Of a DNA stretch of 64,000 nucleotides, positions 13,001 through 23,907 are shown in pieces. The notes beneath the pieces are model-generated. The model was not told the origin of the DNA and made no database searches. It saw only the letters and a program-made list of their open reading frames with translations. The stretch lies in the NCBI GenBank assembly GCA_029948255.1, contig JALIZF010001795.1, positions 124,001 to 188,000 on the forward strand, read 5' to 3'. Both the position numbers and the translations under genes were made by a program. The first letter of the stretch is position 1, and every line of letters starts with the position of its first letter. This stretch comes from Telmatactis stephensoni. Taxonomy: Eukaryota; Cnidaria; Anthozoa; Actiniaria; Isophelliidae.

Positions 13001-16000
13001 GCTTATTTAGTGAGTACTATGTCTATAGTTGAAAAAGATCATATCAAGCTTTGCCTATTGTTATGGTTGCGTCGAAGAAGTCAATGGAATCTTCAACGCT
13101 TCAAAAGCTTTAGGTTCGGCACGAGGTTCGGCGGTCGTTCGTCGATTCACCGTATGTTGCTCGTGATTAGGCAATGAAAACAAAAACATCTCCAGTATCA
13201 GGGGAGTAGGTAGATTTTGCCTAAGTCGATCGCCCGAGACTTTCAGATCGACTTGTCGAAGGCGATAGATCAGAGTCGAATAACATTCGAATAAAATCTT
13301 CAACAGACTTGACAAATAAAGACTGACCGTGCGCTAAAGCTTTATCAATAGAAGCTGTATTGATCGATATGCCAGGCTTAGAAATCGTACTATAAACATT
13401 GGATTCGGTAGTAAATATGCTTGTCTAAAAAGTTTATAAAGTTTGAAATATTCGAGAAGTTCACGGTGTATTTTGCTTCCTATTGTTCCATCTTGTAGCT
13501 TGTGATCTCGGAAGCTGGCTGACTCATTTCATTCCGTATCACAAGCTGTTTGACAAGTTTTTATGTAACAAACTATTTTAACAGCTGTTTCATGCCAGGT
13601 TGAGAAATCGCACTTAAGCATTTTTTTTTCGGCGGCTAAATATAACCACTCTATGTTGAAACTCGCCGAAATATGTCCGTCATTCTTATTCACTTCGGAC
13701 ACTACCGAATTTTGAATACACAGAAAAGGATACGTAACGTAGAGGCGCGATATTCTTTGAAACGTCACACTACGATTAATCCCCTCCATTGGGAATAATA
13801 TGACACTCACAATTTGCTTTCCATCTTCTTCGGGGAAATGGAAGAGGCGCGTGTATACTTTTTGCTTAAATTAGGATGGTGATCATATCGTCGTGTAAAC
13901 GACAAAATCCTCGAGCCCATAGACATTTTTCTTGTACATTCATTTAAATTCTGAACAGCAAGGCACATTCCATGCTCTCGCATTTCCAGTTCGCATCAAT
14001 GCTATTCGCCACTTTCATACCGTGAAGACTGGGTACGAGTCCCTCAAATTTTGACGATGGTAACGCAAAACTCATATAGTCAGAAAAAGCATATCGAGCT
14101 ATATAAAATCCCGAAGTTTGGCGTTAATCAGTTGTTGAATGACTTACAGCCGTGCAAAAATGCTAGAATTTACGAAGAAATGTATGGTTGTAGGGACATT
14201 TGTCCTAACAGCCATACATTTCTTTGTAAAATCTAGCATGTTTGAACTGCTGTATCTCTTTCAATGTATATCCGATTAACATCAAACCTCGGGATTATAT
14301 ACAGCTCGATTTGCTCTTTCCGACTACATAAGTTTTGTGTTGCCATCATCAAAGTTGAAGGGACTCGTACCCAGTCTTCACGGTATGAAAGTGGCTAATT
14401 AGAGAGGTTAAGATTCAAGTAAACGGCAAAGGGCGGAGGATCACGTGACCTACTTTTATCGTGCCTGGCGTTGTGTGTTTGGCACTGGTGACCTAATGTA
14501 TTCATAATTTCAGTCCCCAGAGAATGCGTCGAGGTGAACGCCAGACAGAGAATTCTTGCAGCTCCAAGTAACACAAATCCAGAGGACTGCCATAGAAAAC
14601 CAGATCGGTGTTACTGGACAGAGGGTTGGGAGCCAAATAGAAGAAGAATGAAAACTGGCTATTGTTATTACATGAAGGGTAAGTGAGCTTTGTTGTTATC
14701 TCTACTTGGAACCTTATGGATAGACGGATCAATAGATTTCTTATTCCAGTTGTAACTGACTTTGGGCTTTCTGTGGAGTTCTCCCCTAATGACTATAGGG
14801 AACTAATTATGGATTCTAATTTTGATTCGTCTTTTAATACAAATTATTGTGGATATTTGTAGGCTACTACAGAGTCTTTGTTCGAAAATCAAACAAAGGC
14901 TAGCGCTTCTTTGTTTCATGATTCTAAAGAGAATGGGTGAACAACAATAGATAGCAATTTTGGTATATACCCGTTTCAAAATAGGTTGTCCTTGGTTTTG
15001 TTGCATACTGAATATTGCATAGTGCATATGAACAAAGTGTACGTGCCAAACAAGAGGCAATATAACTACACATAATGTCTCTCTGTAGCCTTTCAGGTTG
15101 GAAAAAAAGTAGACAGTTTGCATTTTCGATATTTTAGGCATGAAAAATCATGAAAATTATAAATTCACAATACATTTTGGTCTTGGTGTGCACTATGCAA
15201 TATGCAACAAATCAAAGGACAACCTTTTTTGAAACAGGTATATAGCTATTTCAATTAACGTTGTCGCTGAAAAGCCTAAAGGCTAAAGCCTTTCAACTAT
15301 TGTTTACTAACAAACTTTACTGTACGTTATCTAAAAAGTTAAGGAATATGTGTCCAAGTTGTAGAATTTGTAAGCATACAGTAAGTTTCTTATTGTAATG
15401 ATGTCACTGTGAAAAAATAATTCAGGATTCTGCTCTCAAAGGTTTAGGGTTTAGGCTTTTTTTCAGCGCCAACGTTAATTGAATCAGCTATATATGACTG
15501 GGTAAAACCTACTAATCAGTAGAGGCTTTGCATCATCACGTGACGGCAGCCATGACAGGAGGCAGGAACAATAGGGTCTGGACTAATCTGCTTTACATGA
15601 GAAAGAGTTATGTTTCTTAGGGGGAAAGACTCTATTGTTGCGCCTCCTGTCAAGGCTGCAATCACGTGATGGTGCAAAACCTTTATTGAAGTTATAAGGA
15701 TGTGTTCACATTTCTTCCTGGGCCTCGTCCACATAGGGCGAGTTTCAGCCTGGGACGAAAATATCTTCATGTCGTCCAACTTGAACGGAAATGAGTTCTT
15801 CTTCTGGTCTTCATGTAAGGGTCTCATCCGAAAATAACAGGAAACTCGTCACGTGACGCAATTGGTCCCGGACAAAATCGCCCATGAAATCGCCTATCTA
15901 ACTTATGAACTTACAGTACGAGGTTTTCACAGAGATGCATAATCTGTTCTAGATTAAACTAGCTTCCAAACAAACACAGTCAACATTAAATATATATTTT

Positions 16001-16139
16001 TTATGTTTCAGACTCGATGTGCTACCAACCAAATGTTGGTTCTAGACAGGGATGTCCACATCGAAATGCGAAGGACTGCGAGGTTGCCAACTGTTGCTAT
16101 GACTACCAAAGAAACCAGTGCTATACCGGGAAAGCCTAA
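10094..16139 (+). CDS. secreted cysteine-rich protein, five exons
   Basis: Spliced gene read from the sequence: exons 10094-10172, 11083-11139, 12437-12958, 14514-14678 and 16012-16139, all with GT/AG borders and all introns in phase 1; together 951 nt, 316 residues. Exon 1 is a signal peptide (ATFLCLLAIMAVVCFQS). Exon 3 encodes about 174 residues with repeated strand-like blocks (YVRIKTFNGRYFWAYG; FRVYC; FIVTRW; RFWWSF) that could be a beta-trefoil-like fold. Exons 4 and 5 are small cysteine-rich modules; exon 5 has the order C-x10-C-x7-C-x4-CC-x7-C with CCYD, like a shortened P-type trefoil domain, and exon 4 looks like a degenerate one lacking some cysteines. Separate phase 1-1 exons fit shuffled extracellular modules. 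No frameshift or stop is seen, unlike its neighbours. Domain names are tentative; secretion is well supported. AATAAAG at 16380 could end the transcript. Confidence 0.7.
10324..10400. repeat. (CAA)n simple repeat
   Basis: Imperfect CAACAACAA / AAAACAAAAC low-complexity run in intron 1 of the secreted-protein gene. It generates several spurious minus-strand frames rich in C, F and V. Confidence 0.85.
11582..11876. mobile_element. inverted-repeat MITE in intron 2
   Basis: The left arm (CACCGTTTGCATAAATACGC...GTCAATAGGCTACCGGGAAG) and the right arm (CCCGGTAGCCTATTGAGCAA...GCGTAATTACGTAAACGGTG) are inverted copies, with a partial internal duplicate at about 11690-11755. Confidence 0.65.
12037..12201. 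mobile_element. palindromic MITE in intron 2
   Basis: AAATAGAAAAC...GCTGTGTGCAGATTTAGAGCA pairs with TGCTCTAAATCTGCACTAAG...GTTTTCTATTT, and TTGATCAGAACAC with GTGTTCTGATCAA. The left half (GCGCGCGCGTGCTGTGTGCA) recurs at 12264. Confidence 0.7.
14008..14397. mobile_element. foldback MITE, family with GACTGGGTACGAGTCC ends
   Basis: The arms start GCCACTTTCATACCGTGAAG then ACTGGGTACGAGTCC and are mirrored at the right end (GGACTCGTACCCAGTCTTCA...). The centre (ATGTATGGTTG...CAGCCATACAT) is also mirrored, so the whole 390 bp folds on itself. Related copies: 41654-42412 and a half copy at 28022. Lies in intron 3 of the secreted-protein gene. Confidence 0.8.
14958..15246. mobile_element. MITE with TTTCAAAA...AGGTTGTC ends, copy 1
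   Basis: Inverted ends GGTATATACCCGTTTCAAAA TAGGTTGTCC and GGACAACCTTTTTTGAAACA; TATA at the borders suggests TA target duplication. Same terminal type as 16701-16989 and 50627-50884. Lies in intron 4. Confidence 0.65.
15243..15497. mobile_element. inverted-repeat MITE in intron 4
   Basis: TATAGCTATTTCAATTAACG TTG...CTGAAAAGCCTAAAG pairs with CTTTTTTTCAGCGCCAACG TTAATTGAATCAGCTATATA. It adjoins the previous MITE. Confidence 0.6.
15517..15688. mobile_element. inverted-repeat MITE in intron 4
   Basis: AGAGGCTTTGCATCATCACG TGACGGCAG...CAGGAGGC pairs with GCCTCCTGTCAAGGCTGCAA TCACGTGATGGTGCAAAACC. Non-coding. Confidence 0.65.
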
Positions 16140-16379
16140 TTAACAGCAATACTTGCCATACATTTGAGTTTGCCATTGAGTGTAAACATTATCATATACA
16201 GTTGAAGTTCTTGTAAACAACCGCCTTGGGAATGCGAGAAAATGGTAGAGCTAGAGCTGGTTGCTTATGGGAATGCGCCGTCTTGTAAGTGACCACACCA
16301 TTAGGACGATAATAGAAACTGGTTGTTTAGCAGAACTTTTAGCTTCAGCAAATTTATCGGTAGAAGGTTGTTCGTAGTT

Positions 16380-16385
16380 AATAAA
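16380..16385 (+). terminator. possible polyadenylation signal
   Basis: AATAAA about 240 bp after the stop codon of the secreted-protein gene, the first such signal downstream of it. Confidence 0.35.
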
Positions 16386-16700
16386 GAAAGAGAATGGGAT
16401 AAACATAAAATTCATTCTTCATGTAAGAATGCATATTACCAGAAACCACTGTAAAATCTAATGGTCGCTTTCGAGGCCTTGAAAACAAAGCGGTCGCGGT
16501 TCACGAGGTTGTCAAAGCTGAAAAATTATACAAATATACACACAACTTGCATGCGATCAAGAATATAGAATTACCTGTCAGTGTCGTTGTGTATGGCGAT
16601 ATCAGTTACTTGTAAAAGTCCCACTTTAAACAGGAATTTTTCCGTATCATTCGTAGGACGTGCTTTACCGACCATCAGATTCTCTATTTCTCCTTGTTTG

Positions 16701-16989
16701 TATAGCTATTTCAAATAGGGTTGACGGGGCGAATGGCAATCGGCGATTGGTGATTGCACGACCGAAAGGAAATTTGGGGTAATGAGAATTGCTTTATTTT
16801 CATCAATTAAATACCCAAGAAATGCCGGTACCATGCAGTAAAGACCTTATTGGACAAAGTGGTCGATAGGCCATTTATATCTCCGCGCTGGATAGTGGTA
16901 TGATAGCGTGACCAAAGTTCCTTTCCTTCGTGCAATCACAAATCGGCGATTGCCATTCGCCCGTCAACCTTTTTTGAAATAACTATATA
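16701..16989. mobile_element. MITE with TTTCAAA...GGTTGACG ends, copy 2
   Basis: Left TATAGCTATTTCAAATAGGG TTGACGGGGCGAATGGCAATC GG mirrored at the right by CCGATTTGTGATTGC-type sequence ending ...CGTCAACCTTTTTTGAAATA ACTATA. The ends match copies at 14958 and 50627. Confidence 0.75.
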
Positions 16990-17274
16990 CTCATGTGGAT
17001 ACATACTTTGGATGTATCTAAGAGCCTGAATTATTAGAGTGTAATCCATAGCTGGTAGAACTTCCTCGCACTCGATCTAATGACCACGCAACAAGTCGAG
17101 GCTAGGGTTTTCAAATCCATAAATTTACTGTATTTTGAAACTCCAGCTTCATCTTGAAATTATTGCTCGGTGGTTTAAATTTTGGGCCAGCGCACAAGAG
17201 CAATCAACATATGGATACTAAGTGCTCGTTCTTTTTTTCACACGTGATTAATATAAAGGAGTGGTTCAAATTAA

Positions 17275-17350
17275 TAGTTAGCGAAGACTCGAACCCACCC
17301 ACCAAATAGTCGTCCTTTCTCACAAGTCCAACAAAATCCCTCTAGCTAGT
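17275..17350 (-). repeat. possible tRNA-derived SINE remnant
   Basis: The minus strand has an A-box-like TAGCTAGAGGG and, about 45 bp further, a B-box-like GGGTTCGAGTC, the spacing of an internal RNA polymerase III promoter. No acceptor stem pairs properly, so it is not called a tRNA. Confidence 0.3.
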
Positions 17351-17949
17351 GCGTACGTTGCTTCAACTTACCTTTATTTAATAATGTTTACATTGAATGG
17401 CACACCCTTGGTAATGGATAAACAAATAAATATATGCAAATCTCATTTTGATGTTGTCTTGAAGTTCCAACCATGCACCTAAATAACAAAAATTATTTTG
17501 TTAAAATGCGAGCCTGTAATCGAGAATTTGGAAGTCTACTTCCAACGTCGTTCGTTCTTGGCCGTCAACGCTCACTGTAATATTTCTTTCGGGTGGGAGG
17601 CACTTTAGTTATAATTCTTAGGCTTTTATATTTATATTAAAGTTCTTTTCCGAGGCCAGAATCCCTCGGCATGGCATACATAGCCGAGGTAAGGTCTGGC
17701 AAGTTTCTGGGATGTTTTCGTAAGACACAAAACGCCGAAAGTTAAACTAATTAAGCTTACCACAATTAATCTCAAGCGCTCGTTATTGGGAAACGCAGAG
17801 AAATGGGTTTTGCGCAATTGACGTGTAATTAATAGAGATTAGGCATCACGTTTACGGCGCACCCCAAACGTCATATCAGGAGTGGTCAATTGTAAAGCAT
17901 ATAGTCCCTAAAAAACTATCCCCCCCCAAAAAAAACCCTGTAAAATAAG

Positions 17950-18348
17950 ATGCCATTTCCAAGAAAAACTGCCGAGGAAATTGCACAAGATCTTCAGTCC
18001 CATAAAGTAGATACCAGTCCATCACACGTTATAATACATGCAGGGACAAACGATTTACCATTTAATTCCGCGGATAAGTGCGTCCAGAATATAATGCAAC
18101 TGAATCTAAAACATGCTGAGAACAATAGCTGCTTCTAAATCGACAATTCTAAAACTATTGAATTATCCTGTCTAAATCACAGTAAGCTATATCTGAATAC
18201 TACCAAACAATGAAACTTGGGAACTCCTCCAAGAGATCGCAGCCACTTCGACCCAGGGAAGGAGAAACGTCCACCACTAACCAATCCGAGGCAAAACTCA
18301 TTACCAGGTAATATTGCTTCTCTTAACGTACATAGCGTCACTAAATCT
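17950..18348 (+). pseudogene. SGNH/GDSL-esterase-like fragment of a retrotransposon
   Basis: The frame 17950-18138 contains SPSHVIIHAGTNDLP, the block that carries the conserved G-x-N-D of SGNH hydrolases and is common in ORF1 or ORF1-ORF2 linkers of CR1/L2-type LINEs. A stop at 18136 and a frame change follow; a second frame (18217-18350) continues with linker-like sequence. Upstream and downstream parts are missing. Best read as a broken LINE piece rather than a host enzyme. Confidence 0.5.
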
Positions 18349-18355
18349 AAGTGCT

Positions 18356-18480
18356 TTAAGGTGGCTCGACTGGGTTTTGTTCGAGGCGCACCTCCGCTGT
18401 TTGATCGCCGCGTCGCGGCAAAAAGCCTAATTTCCAAAAAAAAAAAATCCACAAGTCTAGGGATAAATTAAATTTTGTTT
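18356..18480. mobile_element. single TTAAGGTGGCTCGAC terminus
   Basis: TTAAGGTGGCTCGACTGGGT at 18356 matches the terminus of the palindromic element at 956-2843. I found no inverted partner downstream, so this is a truncated or solo end. It interrupts the LINE-derived fragment. Confidence 0.4.
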
Positions 18481-19626
18481 TGACGTTTAAATCATTTTGA
18501 TCGGAGTTTTCTATAATTTATAGTGGCGTTATGGCGATTTTCATAAACCTGATTTTTTGGAAAAACTAGAGTTTTGTACAAAACAGCATTTATTGTTTAA
18601 TACAATCTAGATCAAGTTCTGCACTCTTACTCAGCTTCAACGATTTCTATGGAAGCGTTTTCGAATATAACGCGCTTGAACCTTTACGCATCAAAAAAGT
18701 AAACAATTCCAAGCATTCAGTTTACTTGGACAAAAACCTTGCTTTTAGAACGCAGACAAAGCTTGTTTTGAGCTCATATTGGCGCACATTCAATAACTGT
18801 TCGTTTGGAAAAGAAGAACAAAATTGCTGTAAAAGTGTTGTAATCAGATACCTCAGTACCGGAAGCTTTGTTCCATACAAATCAAGATAAGCAAACATTA
18901 TATCCATATATTTACATCAAGCTTATTCTATTTCAATATTATTATATACCCTTGTCGATACGCGCGCTCTGATTGGCTAAAAGCCGTGCTTTATCAGAGA
19001 ACAGAGAGCTCTGATGTCAGCAACGGGAGGTCGACCGCGCGCGCACCTTTTGAATTTTTGTACGGAAGAAAATCGAACTTTTTCCCTTGAATATTTACTT
19101 CAAAATATATAATAAAACAAATAGAACAGCTTTTTCCGTGCTCCGTGCTCTCCTTACACTTCTTTCGTGCTTTCGTCACTTCCTGCGTGCTGTATTACTG
19201 AACGGAGCACGGAAAAAGCTGATCTATTTGTTAAATAACCAACAAAAACAACAAAGATTTTCCTATAAGCGTCTTTTCACTTTATTCTGTTCTAGGGCGT
19301 TTTAATGACTTGTAGGCCGGCCCTGCTCTGCGTCGGCCCGATTTCCACCGGTTTGACTGGACGAAGACTCTGCAAACAATAGTAACAAATAATAACAACT
19401 AATGATCAGCTTTAGTAACATAATAAACCGCAATCCCGACTCACCAGCCTCTCCAAAGCGGACGGCATTGCTATGATAGTCGTCAACAACGAATTCGCCG
19501 TTTATGTGCACAATAATATCCCTATTAGTTCAGTTGAAGATATTAGTCCAATGTTATTGTTACTTGTAAAGACTTTCTTTCTTTCTTTTGTTTTATTTTA
19601 TTTATTTTTTGTTCGTTAATAACTGA
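18481..19626. other. no gene; short inverted repeat
   Basis: AATAGAACAGCTTTTTCCGT GCTCCGT at about 19121 is mirrored at about 19203-19231 (ACGGAGCACGGAAAAAGCTG ATCTATTT). ATTGGCTAAAAGCC and a GC-rich stretch near 18960-19050 look like MITE or promoter debris. Confidence 0.4.
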
Positions 19627-21705
19627 ATGTATAGGTATCAGTATATATTCACGCGCATTGTAATATTATCTCATATGGCTGAAGATGATAAATGTTTTCC
19701 ATTAAAAAGAATTAGTCATAAAAAGGCTAAACTACTGAACAAACCTTGGATTTCCAAAGGGCTACTAAAATCAATTAAAACAAAGAGTGAATTGTACAAA
19801 AAATTTCTGCGATTTCCCTCTGAATTCAATAAACAAAAATACAGAAAATACAATAACAAGTTAAATTATCTCCTGAAAATTGCAAAACGCAAATTTTATG
19901 ATTCTAAACTTGAAGATGCTAAAGGAAACCTCAGGGTAACCTGGAAACTATTAAATGAAATTATTAACAGACAATCTAAGAAATCTAAATTGCCATTAAC
20001 TTTCACATATAATAATAAAGAAATTTCTGATCCCCTTACTATTGCAAACAAAATCTGTGAATTCTTTACTAATATTGGTCCTAGTCTTGCCAAAAAACTA
20101 CCTCCATCTGAAATTTCCTATGATTCATTTCTCAGAAATAGAATTTCTGAAACTATCTTTTTGGAACCTGTAACTGAAAATGAAATTAAATTAATATCTT
20201 CCGGTTTTAAATCAGGTAAAGCGAAAGGCTTTGATGACATCAACATGGCAGATATTAAAACAAATATTGATTCACTTGCCAGACCTTTAAGTTATCTAAT
20301 TAATTTATCCATTTCTACAGGCATAGTCCCAGAAAACACAAAGGTTGCTAGAGTAATTCCCATACACAAAAGCGACTGCCATTCAACTTTCAATAATTAT
20401 AGGCCTATTTCGATATTACCTGCCTTTTCAAAGTTTTTTGAAAAAACAATTTTTGAAAGAATAGTCTCTTTCATTAATAAACACAATGTGTTCTATGAAC
20501 ATCAATATGGATTTCGATCAAACCACTCAACCAATCTAGCTATAATGCAACTAGTTGACCAAATTTCTTCATCTACTGATAATAAGGAAGCCTGTGTTGG
20601 TGTTTTTCTGGACTTATCAAAAGCCTTTGATACTGTTAACCATAAGATTCTTATAAATAAATTAGAACACTACGGAATAAGAGGAATTGCATCAGAATGG
20701 ATAACTAGTTATTTAAACAACCGAAAACAATTTGTTGAATACAATAATTTATCATCTGAATCAAAAATTGTCAAATGTGGCATTCCTCAAGGGAGTATTC
20801 TAGGGCCCTTATTATTCATTTTGTATGCCAACGATATCTCTAATTCTTCCAAGTTGCTTAAATTTATATTATTTGCAGATGATACTAATGTCTTCTACTC
20901 ATGTAAGGACATCAGAAACTTGAATACTACATTAAATACTGAATTAAGCAATGTATCTAAATGGCTAATTGCTAATGAATTGTCAATCAACATTAAAAAA
21001 ACTAAATACATAATTTTTAAAGCCAGACAAAAAAGAATAGATCCCAGCAGTGTACAAATAGAAATTAACAACGAAATGATTGAACATAAGCAAAGCATTA
21101 AATTTCTTGGAGTGGTCCTTGATGAACATTTGAGTTGGAAGGACCATATCAGTACAGTAGCTGGGAAAATATCTAGAAGTATAGGAATTATTTCTAAATC
21201 ACAATTCTATATTTCTCAAACTTCTCTCCTTAAGCTGTATTTTTCTCTTGTATACCCTTACCTATATTATGGCAACATAATATGGGGATCTACTTATGAA
21301 TCTAATTTGAACAGATTAAAAATTTTACAAAAACGAATTATTCGAATTATTACCAAATCAGATTTTGATGCACATACAGCACCTTTATTTCATGAGTATG
21401 GGTTATTAAATCTGGATAATATTCATACTTTACAAATAGGGTTATTTATGTTTTCTGTACACAACAAAACAATTCCCAAAATATTCTGTGACATGTTTCG
21501 TAAGAGTTCAGAGATACACTGCTACCCAACTAGACAATCAAGCAATTACAGAACCCAACATTGCCGAACCAACATTAAAAAGTTTACTATTGTTAGCCAA
21601 GGTCCCAAGCTCTGGAACTCTTTACCAAAAGAATTAAAATCAAAACCCACTTTAAGCTGCTTTAAAACCAATCTATACAGATATCTAATAAACTCCATGC
21701 CATAA
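19627..21705 (+). CDS. LINE reverse transcriptase (CR1/L2-like ORF2, 5'-truncated)
   Basis: 692-codon open frame. An N-terminal basic linker typical of LINE ORF2 (KAKLLNKPWISKGLLKSIK) is followed by the RT fingers and palm: LDLSKAFDTVNH at about residue 328, GIPQGSILGPLLF at about 385 and the catalytic FADD at 416-419, then a thumb region (FLGVVLDEHLSW) and a C-terminal ICYP-like end (TRQSSNYRT). The apurinic endonuclease that precedes this linker in full-length copies is absent, so the copy is 5'-truncated, the usual result of target-primed reverse transcription. The frame itself has no stop, which suggests recent insertion. The start codon is simply the first ATG in the open frame; it is probably not a natural start. 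Confidence 0.9.
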   Translation: MYRYQYIFTRIVILSHMAEDDKCFPLKRISHKKAKLLNKPWISKGLLKSIKTKSELYKKFLRFPSEFNKQKYRKYNNKLNYLLKIAKRKFYDSKLEDAKGNLRVTWKLLNEIINRQSKKSKLPLTFTYNNKEISDPLTIANKICEFFTNIGPSLAKKLPPSEISYDSFLRNRISETIFLEPVTENEIKLISSGFKSGKAKGFDDINMADIKTNIDSLARPLSYLINLSISTGIVPENTKVARVIPIHKSDCHSTFNNYRPISILPAFSKFFEKTIFERIVSFINKHNVFYEHQYGFRSNHSTNLAIMQLVDQISSSTDNKEACVGVFLDLSKAFDTVNHKILINKLEHYGIRGIASEWITSYLNNRKQFVEYNNLSSESKIVKCGIPQGSILGPLLFILYANDISNSSKLLKFILFADDTNVFYSCKDIRNLNTTLNTELSNVSKWLIANELSINIKKTKYIIFKARQKRIDPSSVQIEINNEMIEHKQSIKFLGVVLDEHLSWKDHISTVAGKISRSIGIISKSQFYISQTSLLKLYFSLVYPYLYYGNIIWGSTYESNLNRLKILQKRIIRIITKSDFDAHTAPLFHEYGLLNLDNIHTLQIGLFMFSVHNKTIPKIFCDMFRKSSEIHCYPTRQSSNYRTQHCRTNIKKFTIVSQGPKLWNSLPKELKSKPTLSCFKTNLYRYLINSMP

Positions 21706-22140
21706 TTATTTGTGTATAAATCTTGTATTTCTCACTATCATACATGGATAAATATGGCTGTCATTGTTATTCTATTATAGAAATTATAAATGTATTTATT
21801 TTATTTATTTAAATTTTCCAATTAAACCTCATTTTTCCTAATTGACCTTTTAAAATAACTACAAGCCAGCTTATTTAACTAGGCAGTTCAAAAGTATAAG
21901 CCCACGGCTTCTTTTTGTGCTGCCTTGCCATCGGGGAATAGATTATACTTCTGCTTTGTTATTTTCTCTTTCCATATTTTATCTAACTCAATAATTAGCT
22001 TGCAATTTTTTTTTTCTTTCAATGATTGTTATATAATTATCTTTATATATGATACTGTTATATTTTGTAATCTATGATATTTTGTAAAATCTATAATTAC
22101 CTAGTACATGTATCTACCCTGATGGTATATATAAATAAAG

Positions 22141-22161
22141 ATGATGATGATGATGATGATG
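22141..22161 (+). repeat. (GAT)n microsatellite tail
   Basis: Seven ATG/GAT units directly after AATAAAG, marking the 3' end of the LINE. Confidence 0.9.
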
Positions 22162-22307
22162 TTAGTAACATTGAAACATGTACCAAATTAAAAGAGTTGT
22201 TTTATGTTTAAAAATTATCACATCCTTTGTGCTTCTGAGACCTTTTGAACTTTCTGATATCCTTTCCATCTTCTATGTTGGTGGATTCTCGGGTTAATCT
22301 GAAACAG

Positions 22308-23118
22308 TTAAGGACGGTGCCCTCTATTGTCAGCGCGCACTGCGTTCTGCGCATAGCCCTTCGTAGTAAAAACATCGTAAAAACAAAGCAGTTTTGCAAT
22401 ATTTGGATAAATAAAACTTACTTGCTTGTAGAAAAAACATTTAACTGTTCCTGTAGTAGAATTAAATTCAGTATTGATGAATAAAACTCGCTTAAAAACC
22501 ACTGTTTTGATCACAAGGACTAGATTTGCCTATTGGCCGCCATCTTGGAAATGTCCCATAATGCTTTGTAAAATCTGTCTATACTCTGTATGGAGGGCTA
22601 GGGATTTCATCGTATTTTGTGCGTTTATCGGTAAATAACTTCTTAAATCGCCTGGATACCCCTCTTTTTTCCTTTTGTAAATTATAAACCAAAGAAAAAT
22701 CTAGAATTATATAAGCTTTTTATAAATTTATAATTGAAGAATGATAAAAAATATCACATATTATATTTAGCAATCATAGACTAGAACATCCTAAAACCAA
22801 GTAAATATTTTTAAAAAAACATTATTTTCTTTGTTTTCGCGGTTTTATGGTATTGCCCTACCAGAGAATTATGCTTAGAGTGTTTTAGGAAAAAAAAGTT
22901 TGAAACTTAATTATTGGAAGTGTAGAGGATTTTTAATTTTTTTTCTTTGGGTCGTCAAAAATGCATTTTCCGCAACATTTGATGACGTATAACTCATTAA
23001 AATGCGTGGTGACCCCCAATTTTTTTCTTGGATTCTAACAGCCTACAATGTGTTCTTTCACACCCATATAGATTTTAGAGAAAATAATTACTTTCACATT
23101 AGAGGGCTCCGTCCTTAA
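22308..23118. mobile_element. TTAA-flanked MITE (element F)
   Basis: Left TTAAGGACGGTGCCCTCT and right AGAGGGCTCCGTCCTTAA are inverted copies about 23 bp long with one or two mismatches; both borders are TTAA. The first nine bases, TTAAGGACG, are the same as the terminus of the 10-kb gene-bearing element at 33138-43178, so F is a candidate non-autonomous relative. It holds no convincing gene. Confidence 0.7.
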
Positions 23119-23907
23119 GTCTAATTCACTATATTGAAAATCAAGATGAAAATCTTACTGATAACAGTTTTCTTTGAGAGTTTGGATCCTTTTCATAATA
23201 ATTAGAACGTTATCATAAGTGATTACCTGGTCCACGATTCTCAAATGGCCTTCTAAAAACAGGCCAGCTCCTCCAGGTAGGCATGAACTTGCGCATCGTG
23301 AACTGTTATCTACCACCGAATATTACAGATCATGTTAGACGAAAGTCCCCTCTAACAATTATAATTTGATAAATTAATCTACACAACTCAGTATTCTAGG
23401 TGATGTACCGTTAGTGCTACTTGCTCACGGCTCACTGTGAAATGTATCAATGCCAAAACGTTGAGTGAGAACCAAACCTTGGTTTGTCCCATCGGTGTGT
23501 ACGCTGCCCACGCGGAAGATGCTTTGCGCTCCTAGGTATACTATATCAGTATTGAATACATCAATTTCGCGTAAGTTGTATCACTTAAGCCAAGAAACTC
23601 GCAAGCTCCGTTCACTTTTGCTTTTGGCTTATTCCGTTGTCAACCGCTACCAGCAAATGACCGACCAAGCTCTTCCTCCGACTTTTGGGCGTTTCTGGCG
23701 TCCTTTGGGCATTGGGACCCCATTTGTTTTTTTTCAATAGCTTTATCGTTTTTTTTTGGTCCACTTTGCTTAAAGTTATATTTGAATATTGGTGTTAGCA
23801 TCACAATTTCTGTGTTGGCTAACGATCGGTCACGTCGGCGAGGATGGAAGCAAGTGTATCTGGATCAGTTGGAGTAGTCATAGTTCTGACAAGAACTGTT
23901 CCTTAAA
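23119..23907. other. no gene seen
   Basis: Non-coding sequence between two TTAA elements; a 91-codon frame at 23465-23740 has no recognisable features. Confidence 0.4.

Larger units (their letters stand above)
19620..22161 (+). mobile_element. non-LTR retrotransposon with (GAT)n tail
   Basis: The RT frame is followed by about 430 bp of AT-rich 3' untranslated sequence ending AATAAAG and then (ATG/GAT)n at 22141-22161, the microsatellite-type tail of CR1/L2-group LINEs. The 5' border and target duplication were not determined. Confidence 0.75.

Noticed and set aside
17275..17350. Functional tRNA gene
   Set aside because: A- and B-box-like blocks are present but acceptor and anticodon stems do not pair.
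18177..18471. Overlapping frames on both strands near the TTAAGGTGGCTCGAC terminus
   Set aside because: Both run across the border between LINE debris and a solo element end and show no conserved motif beyond it.
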